A stretch of 64,000 nucleotides of DNA from Neptunomonas qingdaonensis. GTDB lineage: Bacteria > Pseudomonadota > Gammaproteobacteria > Pseudomonadales > Balneatricaceae. Below, one piece after another: positions 28,687 to 38,706 of the stretch. The notes beneath the pieces are model-generated. The model did not search any database. It saw nothing but the letters and a program-made list of their open reading frames with translations, and was not told where the DNA came from. Every line of letters starts with the position of its first letter. The stretch's first letter is position 1. A program made the translations under genes and the position numbers. Where the stretch lies: NCBI RefSeq assembly GCF_900113275.1, contig NZ_FOOU01000002.1, positions 1 through 64,000 on the forward strand, given 5' to 3'.

Positions 28687-30084
28687 ATGCACTCATTTTC
28701 AGATCGCCATCATCACGCATTTACCGTTTCGGAGCTTAACCGTCAGGTTAAATCGCTGCTGGAATCCTCTTTTATGCAAGTCAGGGTACAGGGAGAGATC
28801 TCAAATTTTGCACGCCCGTCATCCGGGCACTGGTATTTCACCCTCAAGGACGGTAAAGCGCAGGTCAGATGTGCACTTTTTCGCAATAAAAACCTTCGTG
28901 TGCGCTTTGCACCCAAAGATGGTGATCAGGTTATTCTCACCGCAAAAGTAAGCCTCTATGAAGGACGAGGGGAGTTCCAGCTTATCGGCGAGATGCTGGA
29001 AGCCGACGGCGAGGGCCAGTTACAACAAGCATTTGAAGCACTCAAAGCCGCACTTGCCAAAGAAGGTTTGTTTGCAGCAGCACACAAAAAACCGATCCCT
29101 GCTCATCCTAAACATCTGGGTGTTATTACATCACCTAGCGGCGCCGCCATTCACGATATTCTTTCTGTGCTGAAACGCCGCTTTCCCAGCTTACCGGTAA
29201 CGCTCTACCCTTCTGCTGTTCAAGGCGCAGAGGCCCCCGCGCAATTAATCGCGGCGCTTAAGCTCGCCCAACAACACCAACAAGCAGATCTGATCATTAT
29301 TGGTCGCGGCGGCGGCTCACTGGAAGACCTATGGCCTTTTAATGATGAGGACCTGGCGCGAACTTTGTTCTCTTATCCCATTCCGGTTATCAGTGCGGTC
29401 GGCCATGAGGTAGACTTCTCAATTGCCGATTTAGTCGCGGATCTAAGAGCCCCCACGCCTTCTGCAGCGGCTGAATTGATCAGCCCGGACCAGGACGCAC
29501 TGCGTATACTACTGGACCGACAAGCCAACCGACTCAGCCGGCAGTTAGCCTATATTCTCACGCAAAAGCGCAACAGTGTTCAGCACCTGCGCCAGCGTCT
29601 CCGCCACCCGGGAGAGCGGATCAGAGAGCAAAAATCACGACTGAATAATGCACAGCAGCGCCTACAAGCCGCCATCAACAAAAAATTGACCGATGCCAGG
29701 CATCATCATTCTTTATGGACGCAGCAACTCTCCCAACAGCAGCCTGGTCGCAAGATTGAACAAATGCGATTGCAGCTTGTCAGGAATGAAGAGCGTCTGA
29801 TACAACAACTACACAAGCAGCGCGATCAAAAGCACTTTACGCTGCGCCAGCTTATTACGCGCCTGAACGCTATCAGCCCGTTAGCAACACTGGAGCGCGG
29901 TTACGCGATTATTCAGGATAGTGACGCTAAGGTAGTGACGAACACGCAACAGATTAAAACAGGGGATATGTTGATTAACCGACTGCACCAAGGCTCATTC
30001 ACCAGCCGCGTCGATAAAATTTATCCGGATACATTACTAAACACACACTCAAGTACGGATTTAAAGACGGATTCCGACACTTAA
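28687..30084 (+). CDS. xseA: Exodeoxyribonuclease VII large subunit
   Basis: With XseB it degrades single-stranded DNA to short oligonucleotides during repair. The 465 residues have an N-terminal OB-fold (VQGEISNFARPSSGHWYFTLKD), a catalytic core with GVITSPSGAAIHD and GRGGGSLEDLWPFNDE, and a long C-terminal coiled coil rich in Gln and Arg. The small subunit xseB is not in this window. It is divergent from guaB and precedes an M23 peptidase gene by 21 bases. Confidence 0.96.
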   Translation: MHSFSDRHHHAFTVSELNRQVKSLLESSFMQVRVQGEISNFARPSSGHWYFTLKDGKAQVRCALFRNKNLRVRFAPKDGDQVILTAKVSLYEGRGEFQLIGEMLEADGEGQLQQAFEALKAALAKEGLFAAAHKKPIPAHPKHLGVITSPSGAAIHDILSVLKRRFPSLPVTLYPSAVQGAEAPAQLIAALKLAQQHQQADLIIIGRGGGSLEDLWPFNDEDLARTLFSYPIPVISAVGHEVDFSIADLVADLRAPTPSAAAELISPDQDALRILLDRQANRLSRQLAYILTQKRNSVQHLRQRLRHPGERIREQKSRLNNAQQRLQAAINKKLTDARHHHSLWTQQLSQQQPGRKIEQMRLQLVRNEERLIQQLHKQRDQKHFTLRQLITRLNAISPLATLERGYAIIQDSDAKVVTNTQQIKTGDMLINRLHQGSFTSRVDKIYPDTLLNTHSSTDLKTDSDT

Positions 30085-30105
30085 CAGCATCATTCAGGAA
30101 TAAAC

Positions 30106-30948
30106 ATGATTAGATCTTTTCTGCTCCTCATCAGCATACTGGCCTCTGTGAATGCCTACTCGCTGACATTACCCAAACCTTCCGCCACACCGGGCGGTAT
30201 CGTAATAATGCCGCTAGAAGGCATTGATGCCGAACGCTTACCTAATGCCTGGTACAGAAGTAATCGCGTCATGGTGGTTCCCAGTACTGATACTCCTTAT
30301 GCCAATCAGGCGAAATGGCTGGCCGTGATCGGTATTCCTCTGTCTGCCAAGCACACCGATAAGCAGCTTCTGGTCGCCAATGGCATCTCTTTTCCGTTCT
30401 ACATCAAGGACAAAGAATACGAAGCCCAATACCTGACCATCAAAAATAAAAAACACGTTAATCCAGACCCGGAGCAAGTGGCACGCTGGAGACGGGAAAA
30501 AGCAGAAATGACGGCCGCCTTCAAACAATGGACAACCCCGGCAACAACCGTCACAGAATTTACTCTTCCGGCAAAAGGGCCTTTTAGCAGTCCTTTTGGG
30601 TTAAAAAGGTTCTTTAACAAGCAGCCACGCAATCCGCATAGCGGGCTGGATATCGCGGCTCCGATGGGCGATCCGATCTGGGCCCCTGCCCCGGGCACGG
30701 TTGCTGCTATGGGTGAATATTTTTTCAATGGCAACACCGTTATTCTCGACCACGGAAATGGCCTGACCAGCATGTACTGCCATATGAGCAAGATCGACGT
30801 AAAACTGGGTGACACGCTTAATCCCGGCGATCTGATCGGCAAGATTGGCAAAACAGGACGCGTTACAGGCCCGCACCTTCATTGGAGCGTCAGCCTGAAC
30901 AATACCCGTGTTGATCCTCTTTTGTTTGTGGCCGAGAAAAGCCAATAA
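30106..30948 (+). CDS. Secreted M23-family (LytM) metallopeptidase
   Basis: 280 residues with a signal peptide (about 1-18, ending NAYS) and a C-terminal LytM domain. Zinc ligands are visible in NPHSGLDIAAPMGDPI and GPHLHWSV. Such enzymes cut peptidoglycan cross-bridges in the periplasm, or activate amidases when degenerate; here the metal residues look complete. The N-terminal half (about 25-130) resembles the extra domain of a group often found beside xseA. Not tied to a specific named gene. Confidence 0.88.
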   Translation: MIRSFLLLISILASVNAYSLTLPKPSATPGGIVIMPLEGIDAERLPNAWYRSNRVMVVPSTDTPYANQAKWLAVIGIPLSAKHTDKQLLVANGISFPFYIKDKEYEAQYLTIKNKKHVNPDPEQVARWRREKAEMTAAFKQWTTPATTVTEFTLPAKGPFSSPFGLKRFFNKQPRNPHSGLDIAAPMGDPIWAPAPGTVAAMGEYFFNGNTVILDHGNGLTSMYCHMSKIDVKLGDTLNPGDLIGKIGKTGRVTGPHLHWSVSLNNTRVDPLLFVAEKSQ

Positions 30949-30992
30949 TAATATGTTAATCTTCACCTTCATTTTTATGGGTAGAAAAACGA

Positions 30993-31619
30993 ATGTCTGA
31001 ACTGAAATTTGATACATTAGAACAACATGCAAGCTACGGCGTCGGCCGCCAAATGGGCGACCAACTGGCCCAGAATGGCTTTGAAGGAATCGATCTGGAT
31101 GTGGTTGCGGCGGGTCTGAAAGACTCTTATACCGGCAAGGAACTAGCGGTTCCTGTTGAAGCGATCCAAACAGCTTTTAACGAAATCAACAAACGCATTC
31201 AAGCCGCTCGAGAAATAGCTGCGAAAGAAGCCGGCGCTGCTGGTGAAGCTCTGTTAGCTGAAAATGCCAAACGTGAAGGCGTTTTCGTGCTTGAGTCAGG
31301 CCTTCAATACGAAATCACTGAAGCAGGTGACGCTGACAGTGCTAAACCAACAGCAGAATCGACGGTTCGTGTGCACTATCACGGCACCTTTCCTGATGGT
31401 AAGGTTTTTGATAGCTCGTATGATCGCGGTCAGCCAGCAGAGTTTCCGGTCGGTGGCGTTATTGCCGGTTGGACTGAAGCACTGCAGCTAATGAATACCG
31501 GTGCAAAGTGGCGTTTAACCGTCCCTTACCACCTTGCTTATGGCGAACAGGGCTCTCCAGGCGGTATCCCACCGTTCGCAACATTGGTGTTTGATGTAGA
31601 GCTGCTGGATATTCTCTAA
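30993..31619 (+). CDS. FKBP-type peptidyl-prolyl isomerase
   Basis: 208 residues: an FKBP-N dimerisation helix region (about 1-95, containing YGVGRQMGDQLAQNGFEGID) and a C-terminal FKBP domain (VRVHYHGTFPDGKVFDSSYDRG, GWTEALQLM, PYHLAYGEQGSPGGIPPFATLVFDVEL trimmed here to key parts). No signal peptide is present, so it matches cytoplasmic FklB more than periplasmic FkpA. It should speed proline isomerisation in folding. A terminator follows. Confidence 0.9.
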   Translation: MSELKFDTLEQHASYGVGRQMGDQLAQNGFEGIDLDVVAAGLKDSYTGKELAVPVEAIQTAFNEINKRIQAAREIAAKEAGAAGEALLAENAKREGVFVLESGLQYEITEAGDADSAKPTAESTVRVHYHGTFPDGKVFDSSYDRGQPAEFPVGGVIAGWTEALQLMNTGAKWRLTVPYHLAYGEQGSPGGIPPFATLVFDVELLDIL

Positions 31620-31629
31620 GCAGTCATGC

Positions 31630-31664
31630 AAACCGGACAGTATTACTGCCCGGTTTACTGTTTT
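31630..31664 (+). terminator. Terminator of the FKBP gene
   Basis: AAACCGGACAG (31630-31640) and CTGCCCGGTTT (31646-31656) pair with one mismatch over a TATTA loop, followed after ACTG by a T-rich run. Confidence 0.7.
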
Positions 31665-31770
31665 TACCTGTTTTTTTAGCTTTGTGCTTTTGACCTCCTT
31701 GTCTCACCTTTTCTCTCGGCTCTTTTTTACAGCTCTTTTTTTCAACTCTTTTTTTCAGCGAGGCTTTCTG

Positions 31771-32532
31771 ATGAAACTTCATTACCAACTCCACGGTAGC
31801 GGTACACCACTGGTTATTCTACATGGCCTGTTTGGTACGCTGGAAAACTGGGGCAGCCAGATAAAGGCACTCTCTGAGCACTTTCAGGTCGTTGCCGTTG
31901 ATTTAAGAAACCATGGCCGCAGCCCACATGCAGAGCGAACCGACTATGAGGTAATGGCAGAAGATGTCATCTCTCTTCTTGACGATTTAGGATTAGATTG
32001 CGTTAATCTGATGGGCCACTCTATGGGCGGCAAGGTCGCCATGCAACTGGCACTCAATCATCCAGAGCGACTGAAGAAGCTGATCGTCGTTGATATCTCT
32101 CCGGTGATCTATCCGCATCATCATCAGGATGTTTTAACGGGATTATTTTCTATCGATCTTGAACAGATTAAATCGCGCACGCAGGCCGACCAACAACTCA
32201 GCACCTACATTGAAGAGCCTGGCGTCAGAGCTTTTTTGTTGAAAAACCTCTACAAAGATGACAATAAGCAATTTCAGTGGCGCATGAACCTTGCGACCCT
32301 TAGCCAGGAATACAAACACATTAGCGCTGCACCCAGCGGCTCACCCTTTAGCGGTAAAACGCTATTTATCAAAGGAGCTAATTCGGATTACATTCAGGCA
32401 GAGCATCGTAATGCTATTCTGGCACTCTTTCCTCAAGCCACTTATAAAGTCATTCAGGATGCGGGCCATTGGCCACATGCTGAAAAACCGGCCATTTTCA
32501 CTCAGCTGGTTATTAAATTTTTAGCGGACTAA
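31771..32532 (+). CDS. YbfF-type alpha/beta hydrolase
   Basis: 253 residues with the oxyanion-hole HGLFG, nucleophile elbow GHSMGG and catalytic-region DAGHWPH, the pattern of YbfF-family esterases that act on short acyl esters or thioesters. ATG at 31771 with GCGAGG upstream is chosen; an in-frame start 29 codons earlier would add an unlikely Phe-rich leader made from T-rich repeats. It is monocistronic. The natural substrate is not known. Confidence 0.88.
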   Translation: MKLHYQLHGSGTPLVILHGLFGTLENWGSQIKALSEHFQVVAVDLRNHGRSPHAERTDYEVMAEDVISLLDDLGLDCVNLMGHSMGGKVAMQLALNHPERLKKLIVVDISPVIYPHHHQDVLTGLFSIDLEQIKSRTQADQQLSTYIEEPGVRAFLLKNLYKDDNKQFQWRMNLATLSQEYKHISAAPSGSPFSGKTLFIKGANSDYIQAEHRNAILALFPQATYKVIQDAGHWPHAEKPAIFTQLVIKFLAD

Positions 32533-32581
32533 TTCAGGATTTTTTTCAGCTTAGTGGAAATAAGTGAAGCGAACGGATTCT

Positions 32582-33532
32582 TCACGCATTTTTGTCGATG
32601 ATGGAGCCTTCTGGAAAAAGTTTTTCAAATACCCCTGTCTCTACCAAACGAAGATTAATATCGTGCAGCGTTTTGTTAATATCATTAAGACGGTTATTAA
32701 AGTCTTGCAGTGATGCTGCAGTAGCCTGCGACGACGCTGCTATTTCTGCACTAGTTTCGGCAGTGCTTTCGGCATTATTGCTGGCGACCGATTTTTCATC
32801 TTTGGATTCCTCGTCTGTCTGATCTTGTTTCGATGGTTTTTCAACGCTTACTTCTGATTCTTTTTCGCTTTTGCGGGCTTGATCAACAATATTAGCAGGG
32901 GCTGCTTCATCGATTTTCTTTTCACCCTCCAGATCACCCTCAAGTGGATTTTCAAGTTTCGCAATTTCTGCACTGGCATCAACGGCCATCGCACGTGCCT
33001 GAGCGGCGACCCGCTTATCCTGAACTGAAGGTTCAGGAACAGAAAGCGCGGCACGAATAATTACCTGAGCTTTTTCCAGCGTCGCTCTGGGATCACCGGA
33101 TACAGCAGAAGTATCAATACGCACTTCACCCTCTACCGCATACAGCTGCCCATCCGGTCCTTTTTGATAACTAAATTGCGGTGCCGAAGCAAAAGCACCA
33201 CCGATAGAGGCATGAATTCGCTCATGAGTTTTAACTTCACGATCCCGCTGAGCGAGCTCTTTAGAGATTTGCGCATCATTTTCCAGACGTTGCTTATCAG
33301 AAGACTGATGAGTGGTCGCTTCTGTAGCAGATACGCTTGTGGGGTCAGTGATGATTTGCTGGGTTTCAGCTCCGGATGAAGAGAGCGATGAAGAGTGAGA
33401 TGAAGTATTGGATGAAGACAGCGTTGAAGCAGGATGGGACTGATTGTTATCTGGCGCAATAGCCTTCGCCGCTGATGCAGTGTCTGCTAAAGACGTTCTA
33501 AGCATAATGCTAGAGTAATTGCTGTTAATCAC
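32582..33532 (-). CDS. SprA-related putative metalloprotease
   Basis: A 316-residue protein with a Ser/Thr-rich N-terminal third, a central conserved block with an HExxH zinc motif (KTHERIHASIGG near the middle) followed by FSYQKGPDGQLYAVEGEV and DTSAVSGDPRATLEKA, and a Glu/Lys/Ala-rich low-complexity C-terminal part. This matches the family annotated as putative metalloprotease CJM1_0395/SprA-related, whose function is uncertain. The start is GTG with AAAGGA seven bases upstream. No signal peptide. It precedes bioD and follows a small unknown gene. Confidence 0.8.
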   Translation of the reverse strand: MINSNYSSIMLRTSLADTASAAKAIAPDNNQSHPASTLSSSNTSSHSSSLSSSGAETQQIITDPTSVSATEATTHQSSDKQRLENDAQISKELAQRDREVKTHERIHASIGGAFASAPQFSYQKGPDGQLYAVEGEVRIDTSAVSGDPRATLEKAQVIIRAALSVPEPSVQDKRVAAQARAMAVDASAEIAKLENPLEGDLEGEKKIDEAAPANIVDQARKSEKESEVSVEKPSKQDQTDEESKDEKSVASNNAESTAETSAEIAASSQATAASLQDFNNRLNDINKTLHDINLRLVETGVFEKLFPEGSIIDKNA

Positions 33533-33584
33533 TCTGATATCCTTTTCTATTGACTACAAATAGCGCCAGAATAGCCGCTGAACA

Positions 33585-33830
33585 TCAGGCGCGCGTGTCG
33601 ATATTTGTGCCTAACACCTCGCCCGCATCGGTGACAACTTTTGTCGTTGGCGCCTGCGTTGTCGTATCCAGTGTTGTCTCTGTTACTGCCGTACTGAAAG
33701 ACTTACCCGATGCAAGCTCAGGAGACTCGGGCTTACCACTACCCAGTTGATCACCTGAGGATTTAAGGGTGTTATCCAAGGTGCGGTTTACACCAATAAC
33801 ACCTGTCTGCAAAGTCCCTGTAATGTTCAT
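33585..33830 (-). CDS. Small Thr/Ser-rich protein of unknown function
   Basis: 81 residues beginning MNITGTLQTGVIGVNRTLDN, then a Ser/Thr-rich, probably disordered remainder. AGGT lies upstream of the ATG. It is 52 bases before the SprA-like metalloprotease on the same strand, so the two may be cotranscribed. Short proteins with a similar MNI-G-G start occur near SprA-like genes, but no function is known. It could be a substrate or partner; this is only an inference. Confidence 0.55.
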   Translation of the reverse strand: MNITGTLQTGVIGVNRTLDNTLKSSGDQLGSGKPESPELASGKSFSTAVTETTLDTTTQAPTTKVVTDAGEVLGTNIDTRA

Positions 33831-33981
33831 AATGCTGACCTGCCTTATCCATTTAAAGTCTAAGTTAAAGACACATGATAACCAAGTGCACTTTTCGTTT
33901 TAGGTCTCAATATACTTTTAGTACACTTTCAATATTTTAAGTATAGAACACCACTCACAATCTGGCTGTTTTTTATACAAA

Positions 33982-34668
33982 TCAGGTCAGCAGCTCACTG
34001 ATATCTAAGTATTCAGCCACCGCCGCCGGGGTAATTTCAGCAAGATAAGGCACCTCGCCTAACAAAGGGGCACGCAACATCGTCTCAAGCGTGGCGACAT
34101 TCTCTGCATAACACTGCATATCCGGATCTATACGATTGGCCACCCAACCCGCAACGCGCAACCCGTCTCTAACAATAGCTTCGACGGTTAACAAAGCATG
34201 ATTGATACACCCCAGTTTCATTCCTACCACAAGAATAACCGGCGTACCAAGTAATTTAGCGACATCAGCAAACGTCTCTTTACGACTGAAGGGTACTCGC
34301 CAGCCCCCCGCCCCTTCTATCAGCAAAAAGTCATGCGGGTTCATCATCGAACCACGACATAATGCGGCTATTCTGTCGGCCGATAAACGCTTACCCGTTT
34401 GCTCAGCGGCAATATGCGGCGCAATAGCCGCTTCAAAAGTGATAGGGTTTACTTCGCTGTAACTCAACTTAACACTGGCTGTTTTCTGCAATAACAACGC
34501 ATCACTATTCTGCAGTCCCCCCTCAGAAGGCTCGCAGCCGGCAGCAACCGGCTTTAAACCAATGCTACGCAGCCCTTGTTGATTAGCTTTTTCCAGCAGT
34601 GCAGCGCTAATCACTGTCTTACCTACATCGGTATCGGTGCCCGCTACAAAAAAATGTCGTTTTGCCAT
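33982..34668 (-). CDS. bioD: Dethiobiotin synthetase
   Basis: Closes the ureido ring of dethiobiotin from DAPA, CO2 and ATP. 228 residues with the P-loop GTDTDVGKTV near the start and the EGAGGWRVPF motif. The start overlaps the bioC stop as TAATG. It is the last gene of the bioBFHCD operon. Length and motifs are normal. Confidence 0.96.
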   Translation of the reverse strand: MAKRHFFVAGTDTDVGKTVISAALLEKANQQGLRSIGLKPVAAGCEPSEGGLQNSDALLLQKTASVKLSYSEVNPITFEAAIAPHIAAEQTGKRLSADRIAALCRGSMMNPHDFLLIEGAGGWRVPFSRKETFADVAKLLGTPVILVVGMKLGCINHALLTVEAIVRDGLRVAGWVANRIDPDMQCYAENVATLETMLRAPLLGEVPYLAEITPAAVAEYLDISELLT

Positions 34669-35480
34669 TAACGCTTCCTTAAAATCAGATAATAAACCTC
34701 ATAGCTTGCCGGCAGCAGCCCCTGCGTATTGCGAAAAGACTCATAAGCTTTTCTGAACGCTTTTACCCGCGCAGGACCTGTCAGTCCTTTAGCCTGGCCC
34801 GCATTCATATTATGCGCGCCAATACCTTTCAACTCGTGCGTCAGCTCCTTAAGCTGCGGGTAGTGCAATACTTGCATTTCACACTCTGTATCAATAATTT
34901 GCAGATCATCAGGCAGCGCACTTATCAACTCCCGCATCGACTGAAACTGATTCACATGCCTATAGCTGTCCACATGCGACCACGCCCCTCTCAACTCACA
35001 TAAGGTCTGAGGCCCCAGCGTCGCTAAACAGGCGGTTCCACCCGCGTGGAGTACACGCGATATTTCTGAAAAAAGAGCAGGACTATTTTCACACCACTGA
35101 ATCGCCAGACTGGAAAAAACCAATGAGTAGCTTGCACTTTTTAGTGGTAAGTTTTCAGCATCTCCGCACACCCATGACACCTGCCGATCCAGTGGACGAT
35201 CCAATAGACGATGGCTGCGGGCATAAGCCAGCATACCGGAAGCGATGTCCAGACCGGTTAATAACGCATCAGGGTAATGAGTGTTTAATGCCGTTGTAAA
35301 ATATCCGGTACCACACCCCAAATCCAGAATAGAGCCTAGCTCAGCCTCTTGCAGGTGAGGGGTAAGCTTTTCTAACAACTGATGACCGATATCGCGCTGT
35401 AATCCAGCCACGCTGTCATAGGTAGCAGCGGCTTTACTAAACGATTCGGCAACCCGCTGTTTATTAATTAACTCACCCAT
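34668..35480 (-). CDS. bioC: Malonyl-ACP O-methyltransferase
   Basis: BioC methylates malonyl-ACP so that fatty-acid synthesis can build the pimeloyl chain of biotin. SAM motif ILDLGCGTGYFTTAL is present, followed by FSSLAIQWC and the LKGIGAHNMNAGQ stretch typical of BioC. ATG at 35480 gives 270 residues starting MGELINKQRVAESFSKAA, the family start; an upstream in-frame start inside bioH would add a non-homologous 36-residue leader. It overlaps bioH by eight bases and bioD by one. Confidence 0.95.
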   Translation of the reverse strand: MGELINKQRVAESFSKAAATYDSVAGLQRDIGHQLLEKLTPHLQEAELGSILDLGCGTGYFTTALNTHYPDALLTGLDIASGMLAYARSHRLLDRPLDRQVSWVCGDAENLPLKSASYSLVFSSLAIQWCENSPALFSEISRVLHAGGTACLATLGPQTLCELRGAWSHVDSYRHVNQFQSMRELISALPDDLQIIDTECEMQVLHYPQLKELTHELKGIGAHNMNAGQAKGLTGPARVKAFRKAYESFRNTQGLLPASYEVYYLILRKR

Positions 35481-36261
35481 TTTTGTTCTGTGTCTGCATG
35501 AAGGTTTGAGTGAAGGCTTGTAGTGTCTGCAAAAAAGCCTCTGGAGATGACAAAAACGGCAAATGCCCTGCGCCTTTAAAGCAGACAACCTGATGCTGAG
35601 GATTCATCGCGCTCACAGCAGATAAAGTACTGACAGGCACTAACCCATCAACCTCACCATAGATATGCAATACAGGACAGCTCAACTGAGAAAGCGCGGC
35701 TCTGAGGTCATTGTCCAACAACGCCAACGTGGACATTAAGTGTGACGGCTTACTTGAATCCAATACTGTTTTAACCTGCTTTAAAATGGCCTTTGCTGCC
35801 TCCCCCCCCTGAATCTGCAACATGGCAAAGCGTGCCAGCGTTTTATCCGGAGAGGCGGCAAGTGCGGCTTTAAATTGGCGATAAACAGCTGCATCCATCG
35901 CGCTGCTCCAGCCTTCCTTTTGTACAAAGCAGGGATTGGACGCTACGCTAATTAACCCGGTGACTTTTTCCGGAAACAATGCTGCAACCTGTATTGCCAA
36001 CATGCCGCCCAACGACCAACCCAGCCAGCAGGCGGGTTGCTCAACCACAGCCGCTACCTGAAGCGCCATCGATTCCAGTGTTATATCATCACTGCCCTGT
36101 GAACGACCAAGCCCGGGCAGATCAATCACCGTCACATAGAAGGATTGTGTCAACGCTGGCAACAGCGAGCTCCAGATAGCAGAGCTCATCCCCCAGCCAT
36201 GTAGCAGGACTAATGCGGGTTTCTCTGGCGAACCAAAAGATTCATGATATATGCCTTTCAT
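35473..36261 (-). CDS. bioH: Pimeloyl-ACP methyl ester esterase
   Basis: BioH removes the methyl group from pimeloyl-ACP methyl ester, ending chain growth for biotin. A 262-residue alpha/beta hydrolase with HGWGMS, nucleophile elbow GWSLGG, the acid region in VDGLVPVS and the catalytic histidine in GAGHLPFLS. GAGAG precedes the ATG. It sits between bioF and bioC, which decides its identity among similar hydrolases. Confidence 0.94.
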   Translation of the reverse strand: MKGIYHESFGSPEKPALVLLHGWGMSSAIWSSLLPALTQSFYVTVIDLPGLGRSQGSDDITLESMALQVAAVVEQPACWLGWSLGGMLAIQVAALFPEKVTGLISVASNPCFVQKEGWSSAMDAAVYRQFKAALAASPDKTLARFAMLQIQGGEAAKAILKQVKTVLDSSKPSHLMSTLALLDNDLRAALSQLSCPVLHIYGEVDGLVPVSTLSAVSAMNPQHQVVCFKGAGHLPFLSSPEAFLQTLQAFTQTFMQTQNKNG

Positions 36262-36300
36262 AAAGCTCTCATATACTTGTCATAAGCCCTGATAAACTGC

Positions 36301-37455
36301 TCATTTCACCTGGCCCAATGCATCCAGCAATCGATCCACCTGCGCTTCAGTATGACTTGCGCTCAGCGTTACCCGTAAGCGGGCACTGCCGCTGGGTACG
36401 GTTGGCGGGCGAATAGCCGTAATAAACATGCCCTTTTCACGCAATGCAGCACTCATCGACATAGCCTTATCTGAATCGCCGATCATGATGGGTTGTATTG
36501 GCGTGGGAGAATCCATCAAATCAAGCCCCAACTGCTCACAGCCACGGCGAAAACGCTCGATCAAAGACTGTAACTGCTCGCGTCGCCACTGCTCAGCTTG
36601 GACCAACTTAAGACTCGCCCGCGTTGCTGCAGCCACAGCCGGCGGCATGCTCGTCGTATAAATATAGGTTCGGGCATGCTGAATCAGGGTTTCAATCAAG
36701 ACCTCACTACCCGCGACAAAAGCTCCCGAGGTGCCAAAGGCTTTACCTAAGGTGCCCATCAGGACCGGCACTTGCTGCTCTGAAAGATTAAAATGTTCTG
36801 CACAGCCCGCTCCCGTTTTACCTAAACAGCCGATACCATGAGCATCATCTACCATCACCCAGGCATTATGCTGATGAGCCACCTCACAGATAGCAGGGAG
36901 GTCGGCTATATCACCGTCCATACTGAACACGCCATCGGTAACCACCAGAGCGCGGCGCGCCTGTGTTTTACCCAGCCGCTGAGCCAGGCTGGCCGTATCG
37001 TTATGCAGGTAACGCTGAAAACGCGCGCCACTGAGTAAACCCGCATCCAATAACGAGGCATGATTAAGGCGATCTTCAAATACCGCATCCTGCTTATCCA
37101 GCAAGGCATTAACCGTCCCCAGATTCGCCATATATCCATTAGAAAAGAGTATCGCGCGGGGACGCCCGGTAAATTCTGCTAACTCCTCTTCTAAGGCATG
37201 ATGATGAACACTATGACCGTTGACTAAATGCGAGGCTCCGCCACCCACGCCATACTCGTCTGCGGCTTGCTTAAAAGCGCTGATAATAGCGGGATGATTC
37301 GCCAGGCCCAGATAGTCATTTGAACAAAACGCCAGATACGCTTTACCATCAACGACTACTTCCGGTTGCTGCGGACTTTGTAAGACCTTACGTTCGCGGT
37401 AGAGGGATGCCGCTTTGCGCGCATCAAGCTCAGCCGCTAATTGATCAAATGACAT
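36301..37455 (-). CDS. bioF: 8-amino-7-oxononanoate synthase
   Basis: A PLP enzyme condensing pimeloyl-ACP with alanine. 384 residues with the cofactor lysine in [24 protein letters not shown] and the [13 protein letters not shown] start region. Normal length. A 119-base gap separates it from bioB and holds an inverted repeat (GCTAGC-ATTAGGA-GCTAGC) without a T-tract, so read-through is likely. Confidence 0.96.
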   Translation of the reverse strand: MSFDQLAAELDARKAASLYRERKVLQSPQQPEVVVDGKAYLAFCSNDYLGLANHPAIISAFKQAADEYGVGGGASHLVNGHSVHHHALEEELAEFTGRPRAILFSNGYMANLGTVNALLDKQDAVFEDRLNHASLLDAGLLSGARFQRYLHNDTASLAQRLGKTQARRALVVTDGVFSMDGDIADLPAICEVAHQHNAWVMVDDAHGIGCLGKTGAGCAEHFNLSEQQVPVLMGTLGKAFGTSGAFVAGSEVLIETLIQHARTYIYTTSMPPAVAAATRASLKLVQAEQWRREQLQSLIERFRRGCEQLGLDLMDSPTPIQPIMIGDSDKAMSMSAALREKGMFITAIRPPTVPSGSARLRVTLSASHTEAQVDRLLDALGQVK

Positions 37456-37574
37456 CGGTTTTCACCTGAGAAAAACGGAATTGGGTAGCCGCCTGGCAAA
37501 CGCAGCAAACTAAGTGCTTGCTGCCTTTACTCATAACAGGGGCTAGCATTAGGAGCTAGCACCACAAACAAGCA

Positions 37575-38618
37575 TCACGCTTCGTAGAAGTGTTCACTGT
37601 CATGTTGTTTTTGCAGATCTTTAATGATCGCCGCTTCCTGTACATCATCATCAACAGAGATGCGTTGCTCAGGGTTAATACCCAAACGCTTAAAGAGCTG
37701 TAGGTCGCGGTTAGTTTCAGGATTAGGTGTGGTCAGCAAGCAGTCCCCATAAAAGATCGAGTTAGCTCCGGCAAAGAAAGTCATCGCTTGCATCTCATCA
37801 CTCATGCTCTCGCGGCCCGCCGATAAGCGTACATGTGACGCTGGCATCATAATACGAGCGACAGCAATGGTCCGAATAAATACTAAATGATCAAGATCAT
37901 CGACATTTTCCAGCGGCGTCCCTTTGACTTTCACCAGCATATTAATCGGCACACTTTCTGGTTGCACCGACATATTGGCTAGCTGACGTAACAAACCGAT
38001 ACGATCAGTCGCTGTTTCTCCCATACCTAAAATACCACCACTGCAAATTTTCATTCCTGAGTCGCGCACATTCTGCAATGTATCCAATCGATCCTGATAA
38101 GAACGTGTCGTAATAATCTTGTCGTAAAATTCAGGTGAGGTATCCAGATTATGGTTATAGTAATCCAAGCCCGCATCCGCTAGTTGGTCTGCTTTTCCCT
38201 CATCCAACATACCCAAGGTCATGCAGGTCTCTAAACCTAACGCTTTGACCTGTTTCACCATATCAACCACATAAGGCATATCTTTATCAGCCGGGTGCTT
38301 CCAGGCAGCCCCCATACAGAAACGGGTTGATCCAGACGCTTTTGCCTGACGCGCTTTCTCAAGCACTTTTTCTACTTTCATTAAGCGCTCTTTTTCAAGC
38401 CCCGTATTATAGTGACCACTTTGTGGACAATATTTACAGTCCTCAGGGCATGCGCCGGTTTTAATAGACAGTAAGGTGCTGACCTGTACTTCATTGGGAT
38501 TAAAGTATTGGCGGTGAACGGTTTGCGCTTGAAACATAAGATCGTTAAATGGAAGCTCAAAAAGGGCTCGCACCTCTTCTACAGTCCAATCGTTACGAAC
38601 AGGTGCTTTAGTCGTCAT
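37575..38618 (-). CDS. bioB: Biotin synthase
   Basis: A radical-SAM enzyme inserting sulfur into dethiobiotin. The 347 residues carry the CxxxCxxC iron-sulfur motif in [12 protein letters not shown] and the [12 protein letters not shown] and [10 protein letters not shown] regions. GAGGAAAG precedes the ATG. First gene of bioBFHCD; no BirA operator of the TTGTAAACC type was seen upstream. bioA is 5 kb away. Confidence 0.97.
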   Translation of the reverse strand: MTTKAPVRNDWTVEEVRALFELPFNDLMFQAQTVHRQYFNPNEVQVSTLLSIKTGACPEDCKYCPQSGHYNTGLEKERLMKVEKVLEKARQAKASGSTRFCMGAAWKHPADKDMPYVVDMVKQVKALGLETCMTLGMLDEGKADQLADAGLDYYNHNLDTSPEFYDKIITTRSYQDRLDTLQNVRDSGMKICSGGILGMGETATDRIGLLRQLANMSVQPESVPINMLVKVKGTPLENVDDLDHLVFIRTIAVARIMMPASHVRLSAGRESMSDEMQAMTFFAGANSIFYGDCLLTTPNPETNRDLQLFKRLGINPEQRISVDDDVQEAAIIKDLQKQHDSEHFYEA

Positions 38619-38706
38619 TTTTTACTTTCCTCTTTTGAATCTGACATTCAACATAGATATGCTTAAAGACTAGCAATAATAAATCGACAGAAGGATCTGT
38701 CAACCT

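Noticed and set aside
31684-31770. Phe-rich leader on the YbfF-type hydrolase as signal peptide
   Set aside because: It is a translation of T-rich repeats, and a good ribosome site precedes the internal ATG at 31771.
34668-35588. Longer BioC start inside bioH
   Set aside because: The extra 36 residues have no family match and ATG 35480 gives the canonical BioC start.
37520-37560. Terminator between bioB and bioF
   Set aside because: The inverted repeat lacks a T-tract and the genes form one biotin operon.
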